A program made the translations under genes and the position numbers. The notes below the pieces were generated by a model. It had not been told where the DNA came from. It did no database searches and saw nothing but the letters and a program-made list of their open reading frames with translations. Source: Ornithinimicrobium cerasi (GTDB lineage Bacteria; Actinomycetota; Actinomycetes; Actinomycetales; Dermatophilaceae). From it: 64,000 nucleotides of DNA. Below are positions 25,108 to 34,672 of the stretch, one piece after another. Position 1 is the stretch's first letter; the number at the start of each line of letters is the position of its first letter. Location: the NCBI RefSeq assembly GCF_003702705.1, contig NZ_QZMN01000001.1:124001-188000 (forward strand). Direction: 5' to 3'.

Positions 25108-25799
25108 TCGTTCCGGCGCGTCGCAGCGCCGATAGCGGCTGCCGCCCCGGCCTCCGCCTCGGTCCGCCAGTGCGCCGGCGACGAGCGAAGCACCGCGACC
25201 GCCAGGGTGACGAGGGCCAGCAGGAGCAGCGCACCCGAGGCGACGCCGGCCCACCGGGAGAAGTTCGACCCGACGAACTCCAGGAGGACGAACGCGACGA
25301 GCGCGGGCCCGACCCAGCGCGGTCCCACGTCCGCCCGCCACAGCGCGGCGGCCAGGAGGAGCAGGCCGAGCACGGTGCCCAGCAGCCCAGCCGCCATGAA
25401 GGGCAGCATCGTCCCGGTCTCGAGTCGGTCCAGGACGGCCACGTGGGCCTCGACCGCGCCAAGGTCCTCGGCCATCGCCAGCATCGCGAGGTTGACCCCG
25501 CCGTAGACGGCGTGGCCCAGCGCGCCCAGACCGAACAGCACGGCCGCCAGGGTGGCGAGCACGGGCGCCCGCCCCCGCGCGAGGTGCGCGACGCCGACGA
25601 CACCCAGGCCGAGGAGCGGCTGCGACAGCACCCAGGTCAGGGCCGACAGCGCGGCGCGGGGGCTGGCGGCGACCGCCTCGAGCCTGGCGGCCTGGTCGCC
25701 GGAGAAGTCGGGCATCGTGGCGACGCTGACGACGGTCAGGGCGGCACCGACGGCGAGCGAGCCGGCGACGGCGGCCCGGGTGAGGTGGGCGGTGTCCAT
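25095..25799 (-). CDS. Multi-pass membrane protein, function unknown
   Basis: 234 residues from ATG 25799, with AAGGAG five bases upstream. Six hydrophobic helices are visible (about 8-28, 55-75, 80-105, 128-152, 158-178, 182-200). FSGDQAARLEAVAASP forms an extracytoplasmic or loop segment after helix one. No known motif; DUF4386-like proteins have a comparable pattern. The C-terminal residues (NEVTA) are encoded inside the 54-bp duplicated segment, so the end may have been replaced by the insertion. It is divergent from the sensor kinase at 26005, like the membrane protein at 2941-3552. Confidence 0.75.
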   Translation of the reverse strand: MDTAHLTRAAVAGSLAVGAALTVVSVATMPDFSGDQAARLEAVAASPRAALSALTWVLSQPLLGLGVVGVAHLARGRAPVLATLAAVLFGLGALGHAVYGGVNLAMLAMAEDLGAVEAHVAVLDRLETGTMLPFMAAGLLGTVLGLLLLAAALWRADVGPRWVGPALVAFVLLEFVGSNFSRWAGVASGALLLLALVTLAVAVLRSSPAHWRTEAEAGAAAAIGAATRRNEVTA

Positions 25800-25991
25800 G
25801 AGCACTCCTTGGGGTCCGGGCCGCCCGCGGCGGGTGGCCTCACCACGACGCTAGGAGCGGGGGCGGTCGCTCGTCGTCGCCCGCCGGGCGCGCGGCAGGT
25901 GGCGCGGAGGAGGAGGTGCGGCCCGCGGCATACCTCTCATGACGCCGCGGGTGTCACCGCGAGGATGACGACACGCGACCCGGGGCGACCC

Positions 25992-25997
25992 TAGATT
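25992..25997 (+). promoter_or_regulatory. -10 box of a leaderless kinase transcript
   Basis: TAGATT ends seven bases before the GTG at 26005, the spacing expected if transcription starts at the start codon. No Shine-Dalgarno sequence is present in front of that codon. Confidence 0.5.
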
Positions 25998-26004
25998 GGC
26001 GACT

Positions 26005-27159
26005 GTGACGACGATGACGCGCGGGAGGTGGCTGGCCGACGCCGGCCTGGCCGCGCTCGTCGCCGTCCTCGGGCTCGTCGAGGTGTGGCTGCCGATGGAG
26101 TCGGTGATGGGTGACGGGTCCCCGGTGGTGAGCACGCTGGGGATCCTCTGGTTCGCCGGGCACCTGAGCCAGCGGCGCGCGCGGCCGTGGGTGGCGCTCG
26201 CCGGGTTGCTCGTGTGGCCGGTGCTCGGCACCGTGCAGGGCGGTGCGATGCAGGTCCTCTTCTTCGGCCAGCTCGTGCCGGTGATGGTCCTCGTCTACTC
26301 CCTCGCCCGCCACGGCCGGGGGCGCATACGCTGGGTGGGACCGGTCTGCGGTGCGGTCTTCGTGACGGTCGCGGACCTGTTCATCCCGCTGCTGCAGTCG
26401 CCCAACGAGCTCATCTTCCACTGGGGGGTCCTCACCCTGAGCTTCCTCGTGGGGCACGCCCTCCGCGTGTCGGAGGACCGCGCCGGCCGGGAGGCGGTGC
26501 GCGCGCACGCGGCGGAGGCTGAGGCGCGCGAACGGGCCCTGACCGCGGTGTCGGAGGAGCGCGCCCGCATCGCCCGCGAGCTGCACGACATCGTCGCCCA
26601 CTCGGTCGGGACGATCGTCGTGCAGGCCGGTGCCGCGGAGCAGGTCGTGGAGGAGGACCCGGCGTTCGCCCGGCAGGCGCTCGGCACGATCCGCACCACC
26701 GGCTCCTCCGCCCTGGCCGAGATGCGACGGCTGGTCAGCGTGCTCCGCGACCCCGACCTCGGCGCGGACTTCGCGCCCCAGCCGGGGCTGGCGTCGCTGC
26801 CCGACCTCGTCGAGCGGGCCGGGGAGGCGGGGCTGGAGGTGCGTCTGAGGGTGAGCGGGGACCGCGGCGCGCTGCCCACCGGGGTCGACCTCGCGGCATA
26901 CCGGATCGTGCAGGAGGCCCTGACCAACGTGCGCCGGCACTCGGCGGCGACCTGCGCGGACGTCAGCCTCGACCTCGGCGCGGAGGTGCTGCTCATCGAG
27001 GTCAGCGACGGCGGGCCGGCGCGCGAGCGCACCGGCCCGCCGGGGCACGGGCTGCTCGGGATGCGCGAGCGCGCCGCGCTCTACGGCGGGCGGGTCCGGG
27101 CGGCGCCCGAGGGCCCGGGCTTCGCGGTCCGCGCCGAGCTGCCCCTGGAGCGGGTATGA
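26005..27159 (+). CDS. NarL-type sensor histidine kinase
   Basis: 384 residues from GTG 26005. About five membrane helices in residues 8-150 with short loops, then the linker SEDRAGREAVRAHAAEAEARE. HisKA_3 is SEERARIARELHDIVAHSVG with the His at about residue 194. The ATPase domain has the N box EALTNVRRH, SDGGP and GHGLLGMRERAAL. It overlaps the response regulator by ATGA. Similar in design to the kinase at 3727 but only moderately alike in sequence. Confidence 0.92.
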   Translation: MTTMTRGRWLADAGLAALVAVLGLVEVWLPMESVMGDGSPVVSTLGILWFAGHLSQRRARPWVALAGLLVWPVLGTVQGGAMQVLFFGQLVPVMVLVYSLARHGRGRIRWVGPVCGAVFVTVADLFIPLLQSPNELIFHWGVLTLSFLVGHALRVSEDRAGREAVRAHAAEAEARERALTAVSEERARIARELHDIVAHSVGTIVVQAGAAEQVVEEDPAFARQALGTIRTTGSSALAEMRRLVSVLRDPDLGADFAPQPGLASLPDLVERAGEAGLEVRLRVSGDRGALPTGVDLAAYRIVQEALTNVRRHSAATCADVSLDLGAEVLLIEVSDGGPARERTGPPGHGLLGMRERAALYGGRVRAAPEGPGFAVRAELPLERV

Positions 27160-27845
27160 CGTGGCGCGGGCCGGGCGGTCCCGGCACCCCGCTCCGGGTG
27201 GTCCTGGTCGACGACCAGGAGCTGGTCCGGGTGGGTTTCCGGCTGATCCTGGAACGGGCCGGGCTGGTGGTGGTGGCCGAGGCCGAGGACGGGGTGGAGG
27301 CCGTCGAGGCGGTGCGCCAGGAGCGCCCCGACGTGGTGCTGATGGACATCCGGATGCCGCGGCTGGACGGGGTCGAGGCGACCCGCCGGATCATGGCGCT
27401 GGCCGGTGAGCGGCCCCGGGTGCTGGTGCTGACGACCTTCGACCTGGACGAGTACGTCTACGAGGCGGTGCGCGCCGGGGCCTCGGGCTTCCTGCTCAAG
27501 GACGTCGCCCCGGACGACCTCGTGCACGCCGTGCGGGTGGTGGCGCGGGGGGACACGATGCTCGCGCCGGCGCTGATCTCGCGGCTGCTGGAGCGGTTCA
27601 CGGCGCGGCCCCCGGCGGGGGCGCTGCCGCCGGAGCTGACGGCGCTGACCGAGCGGGAGGTGGAGGTGGCGCGGCTGGTGGCGCGGGGGTTGTCCAACGC
27701 CGAGATCAGCGTGCGGCTCTACCTGTCCGAGGCGACCGTGAAGACCTACGTCTCGAGGCTGCTCACCAAGCTGCAGCTGCGGGACCGGGTGCAGATCGCG
27801 GCGCTGGCCTACCGGAGCGGGCTGGTGGGCGCCGAGGACGAGTGA
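27156..27845 (+). CDS. NarL/FixJ-family response regulator
   Basis: 229 residues. The receiver has DDQ near residue 18, the phosphoacceptor Asp in VLMDIRMPRLDG (about 64), TTFDLDEY and LLKD. The LuxR helix-turn-helix follows from about residue 160 (LTEREVEVARLVARGLSNAEIS, TVKTYVSRLLTKLQL). Translationally coupled to the kinase. Convergent with DUF4191 after 5 bases. The divergent membrane gene at 25095-25799 is the natural candidate target. Confidence 0.93.
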   Translation: MTWRGPGGPGTPLRVVLVDDQELVRVGFRLILERAGLVVVAEAEDGVEAVEAVRQERPDVVLMDIRMPRLDGVEATRRIMALAGERPRVLVLTTFDLDEYVYEAVRAGASGFLLKDVAPDDLVHAVRVVARGDTMLAPALISRLLERFTARPPAGALPPELTALTEREVEVARLVARGLSNAEISVRLYLSEATVKTYVSRLLTKLQLRDRVQIAALAYRSGLVGAEDE

Positions 27846-27850
27846 ACCCC

Positions 27851-28642
27851 TCAGCGGCCGCGCAGGGCCTTGCGGCTCATCCGCGGCGTGCGCGAGGGGT
27901 CCATGCCCGCGGGGATCGGCGGGCGGTTGCGGCCACCGAGGGCTTTCATCCGCTGCTGGATCACCGCGGCCTCGTCGTTGGTCAGCTTCTTGGGGAAGCC
28001 CTTGACCGTCCTGACCACCTGACGGAGCGGGACCAGTCCCTCACCGGTGCCGACCATGACGGTGTGGACCGGGACCTCGTCGCCCACGACGCGGGCGACC
28101 TTGCGGCGCTCGGCGGTCACGAGGCGCTGCGCCGCACCCTTGGGGCCCTCGGCCAGCAGGACGACACCCGGCTTGCCGACGGCCCGGAAGACCATCGCCG
28201 CGTTGTGCAGGTCGCGCATGCCGCGCATCGTGCCCCCGGCCTCGGCGGCGACCGGCTCCTGGTCGTAGTACCACCCGCGGCGCAGCTGGCCCAGCACCGC
28301 GGACGTGGCGCCCGGCTGGCCCTCGATCTGGGCGAAGGCCGCGCGCTCGGCCTTGCGGCCGAGGATGAGGACCGCGGCCAGCAGGGCCAGCGGCAGGCCG
28401 AGGATGATGAGGTAGATGAGCTGGTCGAGCCACAGTCCGATGAGCACGGCGACGACCATGACGGCGAGCGCCGCCAGCAGCATCCACCACACCGCGGACG
28501 GGTCGGCCTTGCGGGTCATCGCGAAGACCTGGCGGATCTGGGCGATCTGACCCGGCTTCTTCGGGTCCTTCACCTTCTTGCGACGGCCGAAGAGGCCCTT
28601 CTTCTGCGGGGCGTCGCCGGCGGGCGTGGTGCTCGTGGACAT
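27851..28642 (-). CDS. DUF4191 membrane protein
   Basis: 263 residues from ATG 28642. A basic, Lys-rich N-terminus (KKGLFGRRKKVKDPKKPGQ) precedes two closely spaced membrane helices (about 52-95). A soluble domain follows, with RGWYYDQEPVAAEAGG and KPGVVLLAEGPKGAAQRLV, and the tail is basic. DUF4191 proteins are widespread in actinobacteria and usually sit next to lipA, as here (5 bases from lipA, same strand), so the two genes form an operon. Function unknown. Confidence 0.88.
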   Translation of the reverse strand: MSTSTTPAGDAPQKKGLFGRRKKVKDPKKPGQIAQIRQVFAMTRKADPSAVWWMLLAALAVMVVAVLIGLWLDQLIYLIILGLPLALLAAVLILGRKAERAAFAQIEGQPGATSAVLGQLRRGWYYDQEPVAAEAGGTMRGMRDLHNAAMVFRAVGKPGVVLLAEGPKGAAQRLVTAERRKVARVVGDEVPVHTVMVGTGEGLVPLRQVVRTVKGFPKKLTNDEAAVIQQRMKALGGRNRPPIPAGMDPSRTPRMSRKALRGR

Positions 28643-28647
28643 GGGGA

Positions 28648-29757
28648 TCAGGATACGTGGGCGACGGCGGTCTCCCCGACCGCCCGACCCGCCGCGGAAC
28701 CTGCCGCCCGCGCGCGCGGCATACCCTCCGCCTGGCCGGTCCGGCCCGCGGCGAGCAGCGAGGCTGCCTCCTGGCGTGCGGGCACCCCCGCCTCGGCCTG
28801 CGCGGCGAGGTGGGCCAGGTGCTCGGGGACCGGACGCCCCCAGCGCTTCATCGCCTGGGCGTAGAGCTTGCCCGCACGGTAGGAGCTGCGGACCAGCGGC
28901 CCGGCCATCACGCCCTTGAAGCCGATCTCCTCGGCCAGCTCCGACCAGTGGACGAACTCCTCGGGCTTGACCCAGCGGTCGATCGGGTGGTGGAGCTTGG
29001 AGGGGCGGAGGTACTGGGTGATCGTGAGGATGTCGCAGCCCGCGTCGTGGAGGTCGCGCATCGCCTGCTCGATCTCCTGCTCCTCCTCGCCCATGCCGAG
29101 GATGAGGTTGGACTTGGTGACCAGCTCGTTCTCGCGCGCCATCGACAGCACCCGCAGCGACTTGTCGTAGGTGAAGGCCGGGCGGATCGTCTTGAAGATG
29201 CGCGGCACGGTCTCCAGGTTGTGCGCGAAGACCTCCGGCCGGGCGTCGAACACCTGCTGCACCAGCTCCGGCACCGCGCCGAAGTCGGGCGGCAGGATCT
29301 CCACGCCGGTGCTCGGGTTGAGCTCGTGGACCTTGCGGATGACCTCGGCGTAGAGCCAGGCGGCGCCGTCCTTCTGGTCGTCCCGGGCCACGCCGGTGAT
29401 GGTGGCGTAGCGCAGGTCCATGGTGCGGATCGACTCCGCGACCTTGCGGGGCTCCTCCATGTCGAGAGGGTTGGGGCGGCCGGTCGCGATGTCGCAGAAG
29501 TCGCAGCGGCGGGTGCAGATGTCGCCGCCGATGAGGAAGGTTGCCTCGCGGTCCTCCCAGCACTCGAAGATGTTGGGGCAGCCGGCCTCCTGGCACACGG
29601 TGTGCAGACCCCCGGACTTCACCATCGAGTGCAGCTCCTGGTACTCCGGGCCCATCTTGGCGGTGGTCCGGATCCAGGACGGCTTGCGCTCGATCGGGGT
29701 CTCCGCGTTGCGGGCCTCGACCCGCAGCAGACGGCGTCCCTCAGGTGCGATGGTCAC
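28648..29757 (-). CDS. lipA: Lipoyl synthase
   Basis: Radical-SAM enzyme that inserts two sulfurs into protein-bound octanoate to make the lipoyl cofactor. 369 residues from GTG 29757 with AAGGGAG upstream. The auxiliary iron-sulfur cluster ligands are in [13 protein letters not shown], the radical-SAM cluster in CTRRCDFC, and the conserved C-terminal Ser in VRSSYRAG. The last ~45 residues (from [12 protein letters not shown]) extend past the usual core end and are Ala/Gly-rich. Works with LipB (32113-32757) on SucB and other lipoyl domains encoded nearby. Confidence 0.96.
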   Translation of the reverse strand: MTIAPEGRRLLRVEARNAETPIERKPSWIRTTAKMGPEYQELHSMVKSGGLHTVCQEAGCPNIFECWEDREATFLIGGDICTRRCDFCDIATGRPNPLDMEEPRKVAESIRTMDLRYATITGVARDDQKDGAAWLYAEVIRKVHELNPSTGVEILPPDFGAVPELVQQVFDARPEVFAHNLETVPRIFKTIRPAFTYDKSLRVLSMARENELVTKSNLILGMGEEEQEIEQAMRDLHDAGCDILTITQYLRPSKLHHPIDRWVKPEEFVHWSELAEEIGFKGVMAGPLVRSSYRAGKLYAQAMKRWGRPVPEHLAHLAAQAEAGVPARQEAASLLAAGRTGQAEGMPRARAAGSAAGRAVGETAVAHVS

Positions 29758-29884
29758 TGGTGCTCCCTTGGTCGAGATGTGCGGCGTAGGCGTCCTAGGG
29801 CGCAACGCGCAGTCCTCCCAGACTATGCCTGCCCGGTTGCTGCCCCGAAACGCACCCCGTCATCGACGCGCGGCATACCCCTGG

Positions 29885-30865
29885 TCAGTCGAGGTCGGAG
29901 CGGCGGAACCGGAGCCAGCCCAGCAGCATGATCACCGCGAGCAGCAGGCCCAGCTCGACCGCCCCGTGCGTGAACGACAGCTCGTGCCGGATCGGCCGGC
30001 ACTCCTCGAACGGGCCGCAGCTCATCGGCCACGACTCCCAGACGGTGCCGTTCTGCACCCACGCGGCGATGTTGCGGGTGAGCGCCAGCTTGCCCAGCGG
30101 CCCTCCGCCGGCGCCGGCGACGAACGTCTCGACCAGGACGAGGTAGCCGACCATGATCCCGATGACCATCCCGCTGTGCCGGACCAGGAAGGCGGCGGCC
30201 GCCCCCAGGGCTGCGGCGAGCATGGTGATGGTGATGATGCGCAGGGCCATCCACCCCAGCGAGACCCACTCGGCACCGGTCACGGCGTCGTCGATCCGGA
30301 ACCACCGGAACACGGCCGGTATGCCGAGGAGCAGGGTGGTCAGCCCCACGAGGACGTGGGGGATCGAGGCCAGCGCCGGGGCCAGCACCTTGGCCGCGAA
30401 GACGGGCGTGCGCCGAGGCACGAAGGTGAGCAACGAGCCCATCGTCCGGTGCGCGAACTCCGCCGCGACAGCCGTGGACCCCATCGCCAGGGCGAGGAAC
30501 ATGAACGCGTAGGACGAGCCGGACAGGAGGGTGCGGTACTGGTCGTTGAGGGAGGGCATCTGGCCGTACATCTCCTCCAGCGTCGGGACGACGATCCCCT
30601 CGCAGCCGAAGTCGACGGAGGGGTCGCCCGTGCGGCGACGCTCGCGCTCCTCCTCGACCTGGCACGACTCCCGGTCCCGCTCGACCTGCTCCACCATCTG
30701 CTCGTAGTCCTGGTTGAGCCCGGCCCTCGCCTGGTCGATCGACCGGGCCTGCAGGAAGACGCCGCTCACGGTGAGCAGCCCGATCGCGAGGGCCGCCAGG
30801 ACGGTCAGCCAGACGACCTTGCGCGCGATGAGGCGGTGCAGCTCGACGCGCAGCAGGCGGGTCAT
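29885..30865 (-). CDS. ABC-2 type transporter permease
   Basis: 326 residues from ATG 30865, overlapping the ATPase stop by ATGA. The first helix (about 18-38) is followed by a large extracytoplasmic loop of ~85 residues, rich in charge and containing two Cys. Five more helices follow (about 125-145, 170-195, 210-235, 240-262, 300-318). Before the last helix there is a second loop with CGPFEEC. The topology is that of daunorubicin/antibiotic-type exporters or their relatives. Substrate unknown. Confidence 0.85.
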   Translation of the reverse strand: MTRLLRVELHRLIARKVVWLTVLAALAIGLLTVSGVFLQARSIDQARAGLNQDYEQMVEQVERDRESCQVEEERERRRTGDPSVDFGCEGIVVPTLEEMYGQMPSLNDQYRTLLSGSSYAFMFLALAMGSTAVAAEFAHRTMGSLLTFVPRRTPVFAAKVLAPALASIPHVLVGLTTLLLGIPAVFRWFRIDDAVTGAEWVSLGWMALRIITITMLAAALGAAAAFLVRHSGMVIGIMVGYLVLVETFVAGAGGGPLGKLALTRNIAAWVQNGTVWESWPMSCGPFEECRPIRHELSFTHGAVELGLLLAVIMLLGWLRFRRSDLD

Positions 30866-31953
30866 CGGTCCCCCTCCCCGCCGGGACGGGCGACCGAGGG
30901 CGGGGGTGGACCCGCCTGGCCGCCGGACGCGTCGTGCGTCGGCCTGTGGGCGGACGGGGCCGGCAGCCCCTCGCCCTGGGTGAGCTCGAGGAAGATCTGC
31001 TCCAGACCGCGGCGGCTCGGCACCAGCCGTTCCACCCACAACCCCTGCTGGCCGAGCACCCTGGAGATCTCGACGGGCTCCGCGCCGATGACCTGGAGCA
31101 GGCCGTTCTCCTCGTCGGGGTCCAGGCCGCGCAGTGCGTCGGCGGCGTCGGCCCCGCGGGGACGGGCGAGCCACTCGGCGGTGAACCCGGCCTCGCGCAG
31201 GATGCGGACGGCGGCGCCGGGGTGTCGCACGCCGACCTCGACCGTGCCACCGCCACCGCCGATCAGGCCGGCGACCGACCCCTGCGCCAGGACGCGCCCC
31301 CGGCCGATGATGGAGACCGTGTCGGCGATCTGCTCGACCTCGGACAGGATGTGGCTGCTGACCAGGACGGTGCGGCCCTCGTCGGCGAGCCGGCGCATCG
31401 TCCCGCGGATCTCGGTGATGCCGGCCGGGTCCAGGCCGTTGGTGGGCTCGTCGAAGATCAGCAGGTCCGGCGACTTGAGCAGCGTGGCCGCGATGGCGAG
31501 GCGCTGCTTCATCCCGAGGCTGAAGGCCCGGAAGGTGTCCTTGCCCCGGCCGCCCAGGCCCACCTCCTCGAGGACCTCGCCCACGCGGCTCCTCGGCGTG
31601 CCGATGGCCTCGGCGAGCAGGCCCAGGTTGCGCTCGGCGCTGAACGTCGGGAAGAACTTGGGGGACTCCACGATGGCGCCGACCCGGTTGACGACCTCCG
31701 GGAGCCGTTGCGGCACAGGGGTCCCGAAGATGTGCATGGTCCCGGAGTCCGCCGGGGACAGCCCGAGGAGCATGCGGATGGTGGTCGTCTTCCCCGAGCC
31801 GTTCGGCCCGAGGAAGCCGTGCACCCCGCCCGAGGGGACGTCGAGGTCGAGCCCCTGGACCGCGACCCTCGTGCCCCGCACCGTGCGGAACGTCTTGCGC
31901 AGTCCCCTGGTGGTGACCGCCATCCCCTCGTCAGCCGCCACGGCGACGCTCAT
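30862..31953 (-). CDS. ABC transporter ATP-binding protein
   Basis: 363 residues from ATG 31953. Walker A is LGPNGSGKTTTI, the signature FSLGMKQRLAIA, Walker B LLIFDEPTNGLDPAG, and the switch His is in VSSHILSEVEQ. The ~90 residues after the ATPase core include a regulatory-like domain, and the tail ends in a Pro/Gly-rich low-complexity stretch. It pairs with the permease at 29885-30865 to form an exporter. The two genes are inserted between lipA and lipB, which in many actinobacteria are closer together. Confidence 0.93.
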   Translation of the reverse strand: MSVAVAADEGMAVTTRGLRKTFRTVRGTRVAVQGLDLDVPSGGVHGFLGPNGSGKTTTIRMLLGLSPADSGTMHIFGTPVPQRLPEVVNRVGAIVESPKFFPTFSAERNLGLLAEAIGTPRSRVGEVLEEVGLGGRGKDTFRAFSLGMKQRLAIAATLLKSPDLLIFDEPTNGLDPAGITEIRGTMRRLADEGRTVLVSSHILSEVEQIADTVSIIGRGRVLAQGSVAGLIGGGGGTVEVGVRHPGAAVRILREAGFTAEWLARPRGADAADALRGLDPDEENGLLQVIGAEPVEISRVLGQQGLWVERLVPSRRGLEQIFLELTQGEGLPAPSAHRPTHDASGGQAGPPPPSVARPGGEGDR

Positions 31954-32112
31954 CGGTGCTCCGTCCTGACGGTCCCCATGACCGACCCTGCGCCTGACAG
32001 TCAACACCCCTTAGTGTCGCGGGAGGCCCAGGTGTTGCAGCGTGTCCTCAGTCGGGGACGAGGAGGTCCAGCGGCGGGGTGGCTCCGCGCACCAGCCTGC
32101 GGGCGACCCGGG

Positions 32113-32757
32113 TCAGCGGACCCCGGCGCCCTCGAGCACCCGCTCGAGGTGCGCGGTCGCCAGCGGGAGCACCTCGGCCACGGGGACGTCCCGCCCGAGC
32201 TCGTGCGAGAGCGAGGTGACGCCCGCGTCGGTGATGCCGCAGGGGATGACGACGTCGGCGTACCCGAGGTCGTTGTCGCAGTTCAGCGCGAACCCGTGCA
32301 TGGTCACGTCCCGGCTGACCCGGATGCCGATCGCGCCGATCTTGCGCTCGGGGAGGGTGGCGGTGGCGGGCAGCCAGACCCCGGAGCGGCCCTCGACGCG
32401 CGTGGTCTCCACCCCCAGCTCACGGCATACCCCGATCATCATGTCCTCGAGGCGGCGCACGTGGGCGACGACGTCGACGGGGCCGGGCAGCCGCACGATC
32501 GGGTAGCCGACGAGCTGGCCAGGGCCGTGCCAGGTGATCTTGCCGCCGCGGTCCACGTCGATGACCGGCGTGCCGTCGAGGGGGCGCTCATGCGCCTCGG
32601 TGCGCCTGCCCGCGGTGTAGACGGCCGCGTGCTCGAGCAGCAGCACGGTGTCGGGGAGCTCCCCGGCCACGACCTTCGCGTGCACCTCGCGCTGGTGGTC
32701 CCAGGCCTGCTGGTAGTCGACGTAGGCGGGGGCGAAACCAAGGTGCTCGACACGCAT
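32113..32757 (-). CDS. lipB: Octanoyl-[ACP]-protein N-octanoyltransferase
   Basis: Transfers octanoate from acyl carrier protein to the lipoyl-domain Lys, the first step of de novo lipoylation. 214 residues. The active-site Lys is in [13 protein letters not shown] and the acyl-Cys in [33 protein letters not shown] is the family signature. Its substrate SucB and partner LipA are in the same window. A DnaA-box match lies 23 bases upstream, shared with the kinase promoter region. Confidence 0.96.
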   Translation of the reverse strand: MRVEHLGFAPAYVDYQQAWDHQREVHAKVVAGELPDTVLLLEHAAVYTAGRRTEAHERPLDGTPVIDVDRGGKITWHGPGQLVGYPIVRLPGPVDVVAHVRRLEDMMIGVCRELGVETTRVEGRSGVWLPATATLPERKIGAIGIRVSRDVTMHGFALNCDNDLGYADVVIPCGITDAGVTSLSHELGRDVPVAEVLPLATAHLERVLEGAGVR

Positions 32758-32779
32758 GGCAGCACTCTACGCCGGGGGC

Positions 32780-32788
32780 TGTGGACAA
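32780..32788 (-). promoter_or_regulatory. Isolated DnaA-box match
   Basis: TGTGGACAA is the reverse complement of TTGTCCACA, an exact consensus match between the divergent lipB and kinase genes. Single box, significance uncertain. Confidence 0.35.
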
Positions 32789-32845
32789 CTTCTGCGGCGA
32801 GGTGGAGGGAGGTGGCAGGGTCGGGCGGGACGGAGGAGGTCCAGG

Positions 32846-34528
32846 GTGGAGGAGCTGCCGGCAGTTCCGGGGTATGACGTGCTCGCCCGTCTGGGAGGGG
32901 GAGCCAGCTCGACCGTCTGGCGTGCCCGGCGGCACGCCGACGGGCTGGTCGTCGCGCTCAAGGTGCTGCGTCCTGCCGACGGGGACGTGGGGGCCGGCCT
33001 GCGGGAGGCGGGGCTGCTGGCGCGGGTGCGCCACCCGCACGTGGTGCACCTCTACGACGTGCTTCCGCTGCCGGACCCGGCCACGGGGATGCCCGCCGCC
33101 GTCGCGCTCGCCACCCAGCTGGCCGGGGGAGGGTCGCTCGCGCAGCTCCTGGCGCGGCGGGGGATGCTCTCGCCGGGCGAGCTGGTGACGGTGCTCCAAC
33201 CCGTGTCCTCGGCGCTGGCCGACCTGCACCGCGCCGGGGTGGTGCACGGTGACCTGTCGGCGGGCAACGTGCTGTTCCTGCGCGACGGCATGCCGGTCAT
33301 CGGGGACCTGGGCGCCAGCCGGATCACCGGTCAACCCGCCGCGGACGTCGTGGGGACCGGTGCTGCCGAGGGGATGGTCGCTCCGGAGGTGACGGAGGGG
33401 TTCGCGCCGACGCCCGAGTCGGACGTCTACCAGGTGGGGTCGCTGGGGTGGCTCTGCCTCACCGGCGTCGCTCCCGGCCCGGGGTACGCACGGGAGTCGC
33501 TGACCGAGGTCGCGACAGGTCTGCCGGCCGGGCTCGCCGACCTCGTCGAGCGGTGCCTGGCGCCGCAGCCGGAGGACCGGCCGGACGCCGAGGAGGTGGC
33601 GGCGGCCCTGCTGGCGACGGCGGTGCCGGAGCCGGTGGAGGTGGCGCCGGACGCCGACCCGGGGCGGGGTCTGACCGAACGGCTGCGGCAGCAGGCCAGG
33701 GAGGTGTCGGTGGCGGAGGGGACGTCGCCGCCGCGACGTCGGTGGCTGGCGTCCCGGTCAGGCTCGCACCGTCCGGAGCAGGTCGCGGGTGGGACCCGTG
33801 GGAGGTCGGGCGGGGGCACCGGCCGGGGCGGGAGGGCACTGGTCGTGGGTGCCGCCGTGCTCAGCGCTCTGGCCCTCGTCGCGGTGGTGGCCGCGCTGCT
33901 GAGCCCGGGGCTGGCCATCTGGCCAGGCAGCTCCGTGGACGCCCTCGGCCGGTCGTCGGGGGAGCCAGTCGCGCCGACGGTGCCGGCAGCGGGTGGGGTC
34001 GGGCCGGTGACGCCGGAGCCGGAGCCCGCAGAGGCAGGGCCGCCGGCAGCGCCGGGTGCGGCGTCCGCGGGGACGGGCGAGGTGGACGGCATACCCGAGC
34101 GCGGTGCGGTGGTCGCTGACGCGGGCACCGCGACGCCGGACGCGGAGGAGGTCCGGCAGACCGTGCAGGACCTGGTGGACGGGCGTGGCGTGGCGTGGGA
34201 GGACGTGGACGAGGCCGCCCTGGTCTCGGTCATGGCCCCGGGCTCACCGGCCCTGGAGAGCGAGACGCGTCAGCTGGAGCGGGTGCGCGCGCAGGGGTTG
34301 TCCTACGCCGACGTGACGTTCCGGGTCGAGGACACCACGGTGGTCGAGGCCGCCCCCGACCGTATGGTCGTGGCCGCGACGGTCAGCCGCGCACCCCTGA
34401 CCGGGCGGGATGCGTCAGGGGAGCGGCTGGTGAGCTCGCGCACGCGGACCGACTCGGTGGAGATGGTGCTCACCAGCGTCGACGGCAGGTGGCTGCTGTG
34501 GTCGTGGGGGGACGCCGGCGCTCGCTGA
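32846..34528 (+). CDS. Serine/threonine protein kinase with extracytoplasmic domain
   Basis: 560 residues from GTG 32846, with GGAGGAGG upstream. The kinase domain (about 8-265) has the glycine loop LGGGASSTVW and the ATP-binding Lys in VVALKVL. The catalytic loop is HGDLSAGNVLF, with HGD in place of HRD. The metal loop reads GDLGASR (DLG in place of DFG), and VAPEVTEG is the APE-like end. These are permissive changes seen in some active kinases. A basic juxtamembrane region and one membrane helix (about 332-355) lead to an extracellular Pro/Ala-rich stalk and a ~120-residue C-terminal domain of unknown fold. No PASTA repeats are seen. Confidence 0.85.
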   Translation: MEELPAVPGYDVLARLGGGASSTVWRARRHADGLVVALKVLRPADGDVGAGLREAGLLARVRHPHVVHLYDVLPLPDPATGMPAAVALATQLAGGGSLAQLLARRGMLSPGELVTVLQPVSSALADLHRAGVVHGDLSAGNVLFLRDGMPVIGDLGASRITGQPAADVVGTGAAEGMVAPEVTEGFAPTPESDVYQVGSLGWLCLTGVAPGPGYARESLTEVATGLPAGLADLVERCLAPQPEDRPDAEEVAAALLATAVPEPVEVAPDADPGRGLTERLRQQAREVSVAEGTSPPRRRWLASRSGSHRPEQVAGGTRGRSGGGTGRGGRALVVGAAVLSALALVAVVAALLSPGLAIWPGSSVDALGRSSGEPVAPTVPAAGGVGPVTPEPEPAEAGPPAAPGAASAGTGEVDGIPERGAVVADAGTATPDAEEVRQTVQDLVDGRGVAWEDVDEAALVSVMAPGSPALESETRQLERVRAQGLSYADVTFRVEDTTVVEAAPDRMVVAATVSRAPLTGRDASGERLVSSRTRTDSVEMVLTSVDGRWLLWSWGDAGAR

Positions 34529-34608
34529 GCTTGCCTGCGCCTGCGGACGGGTCGCCACGGCCCGCGCCGGGCCTCGGCCCCAGAGGCAGAGGCAGAGGCA
34601 GCGGCAGA

Positions 34609-34653
34609 AAACTGACGTCGTGCGGCGGTGGGGACCGCGCACGACGTCAGTTT
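34609..34653. terminator. Bidirectional terminator between kinase and sucB
   Basis: A perfect 16-bp stem, AAACTGACGTCGTGCG with CGCACGACGTCAGTTT, around a 13-base loop. The A and T runs at the two ends allow function in both directions, suiting the convergent genes. Confidence 0.85.
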
Positions 34654-34672
34654 CTCTGCTTCAGCGGGAGGG

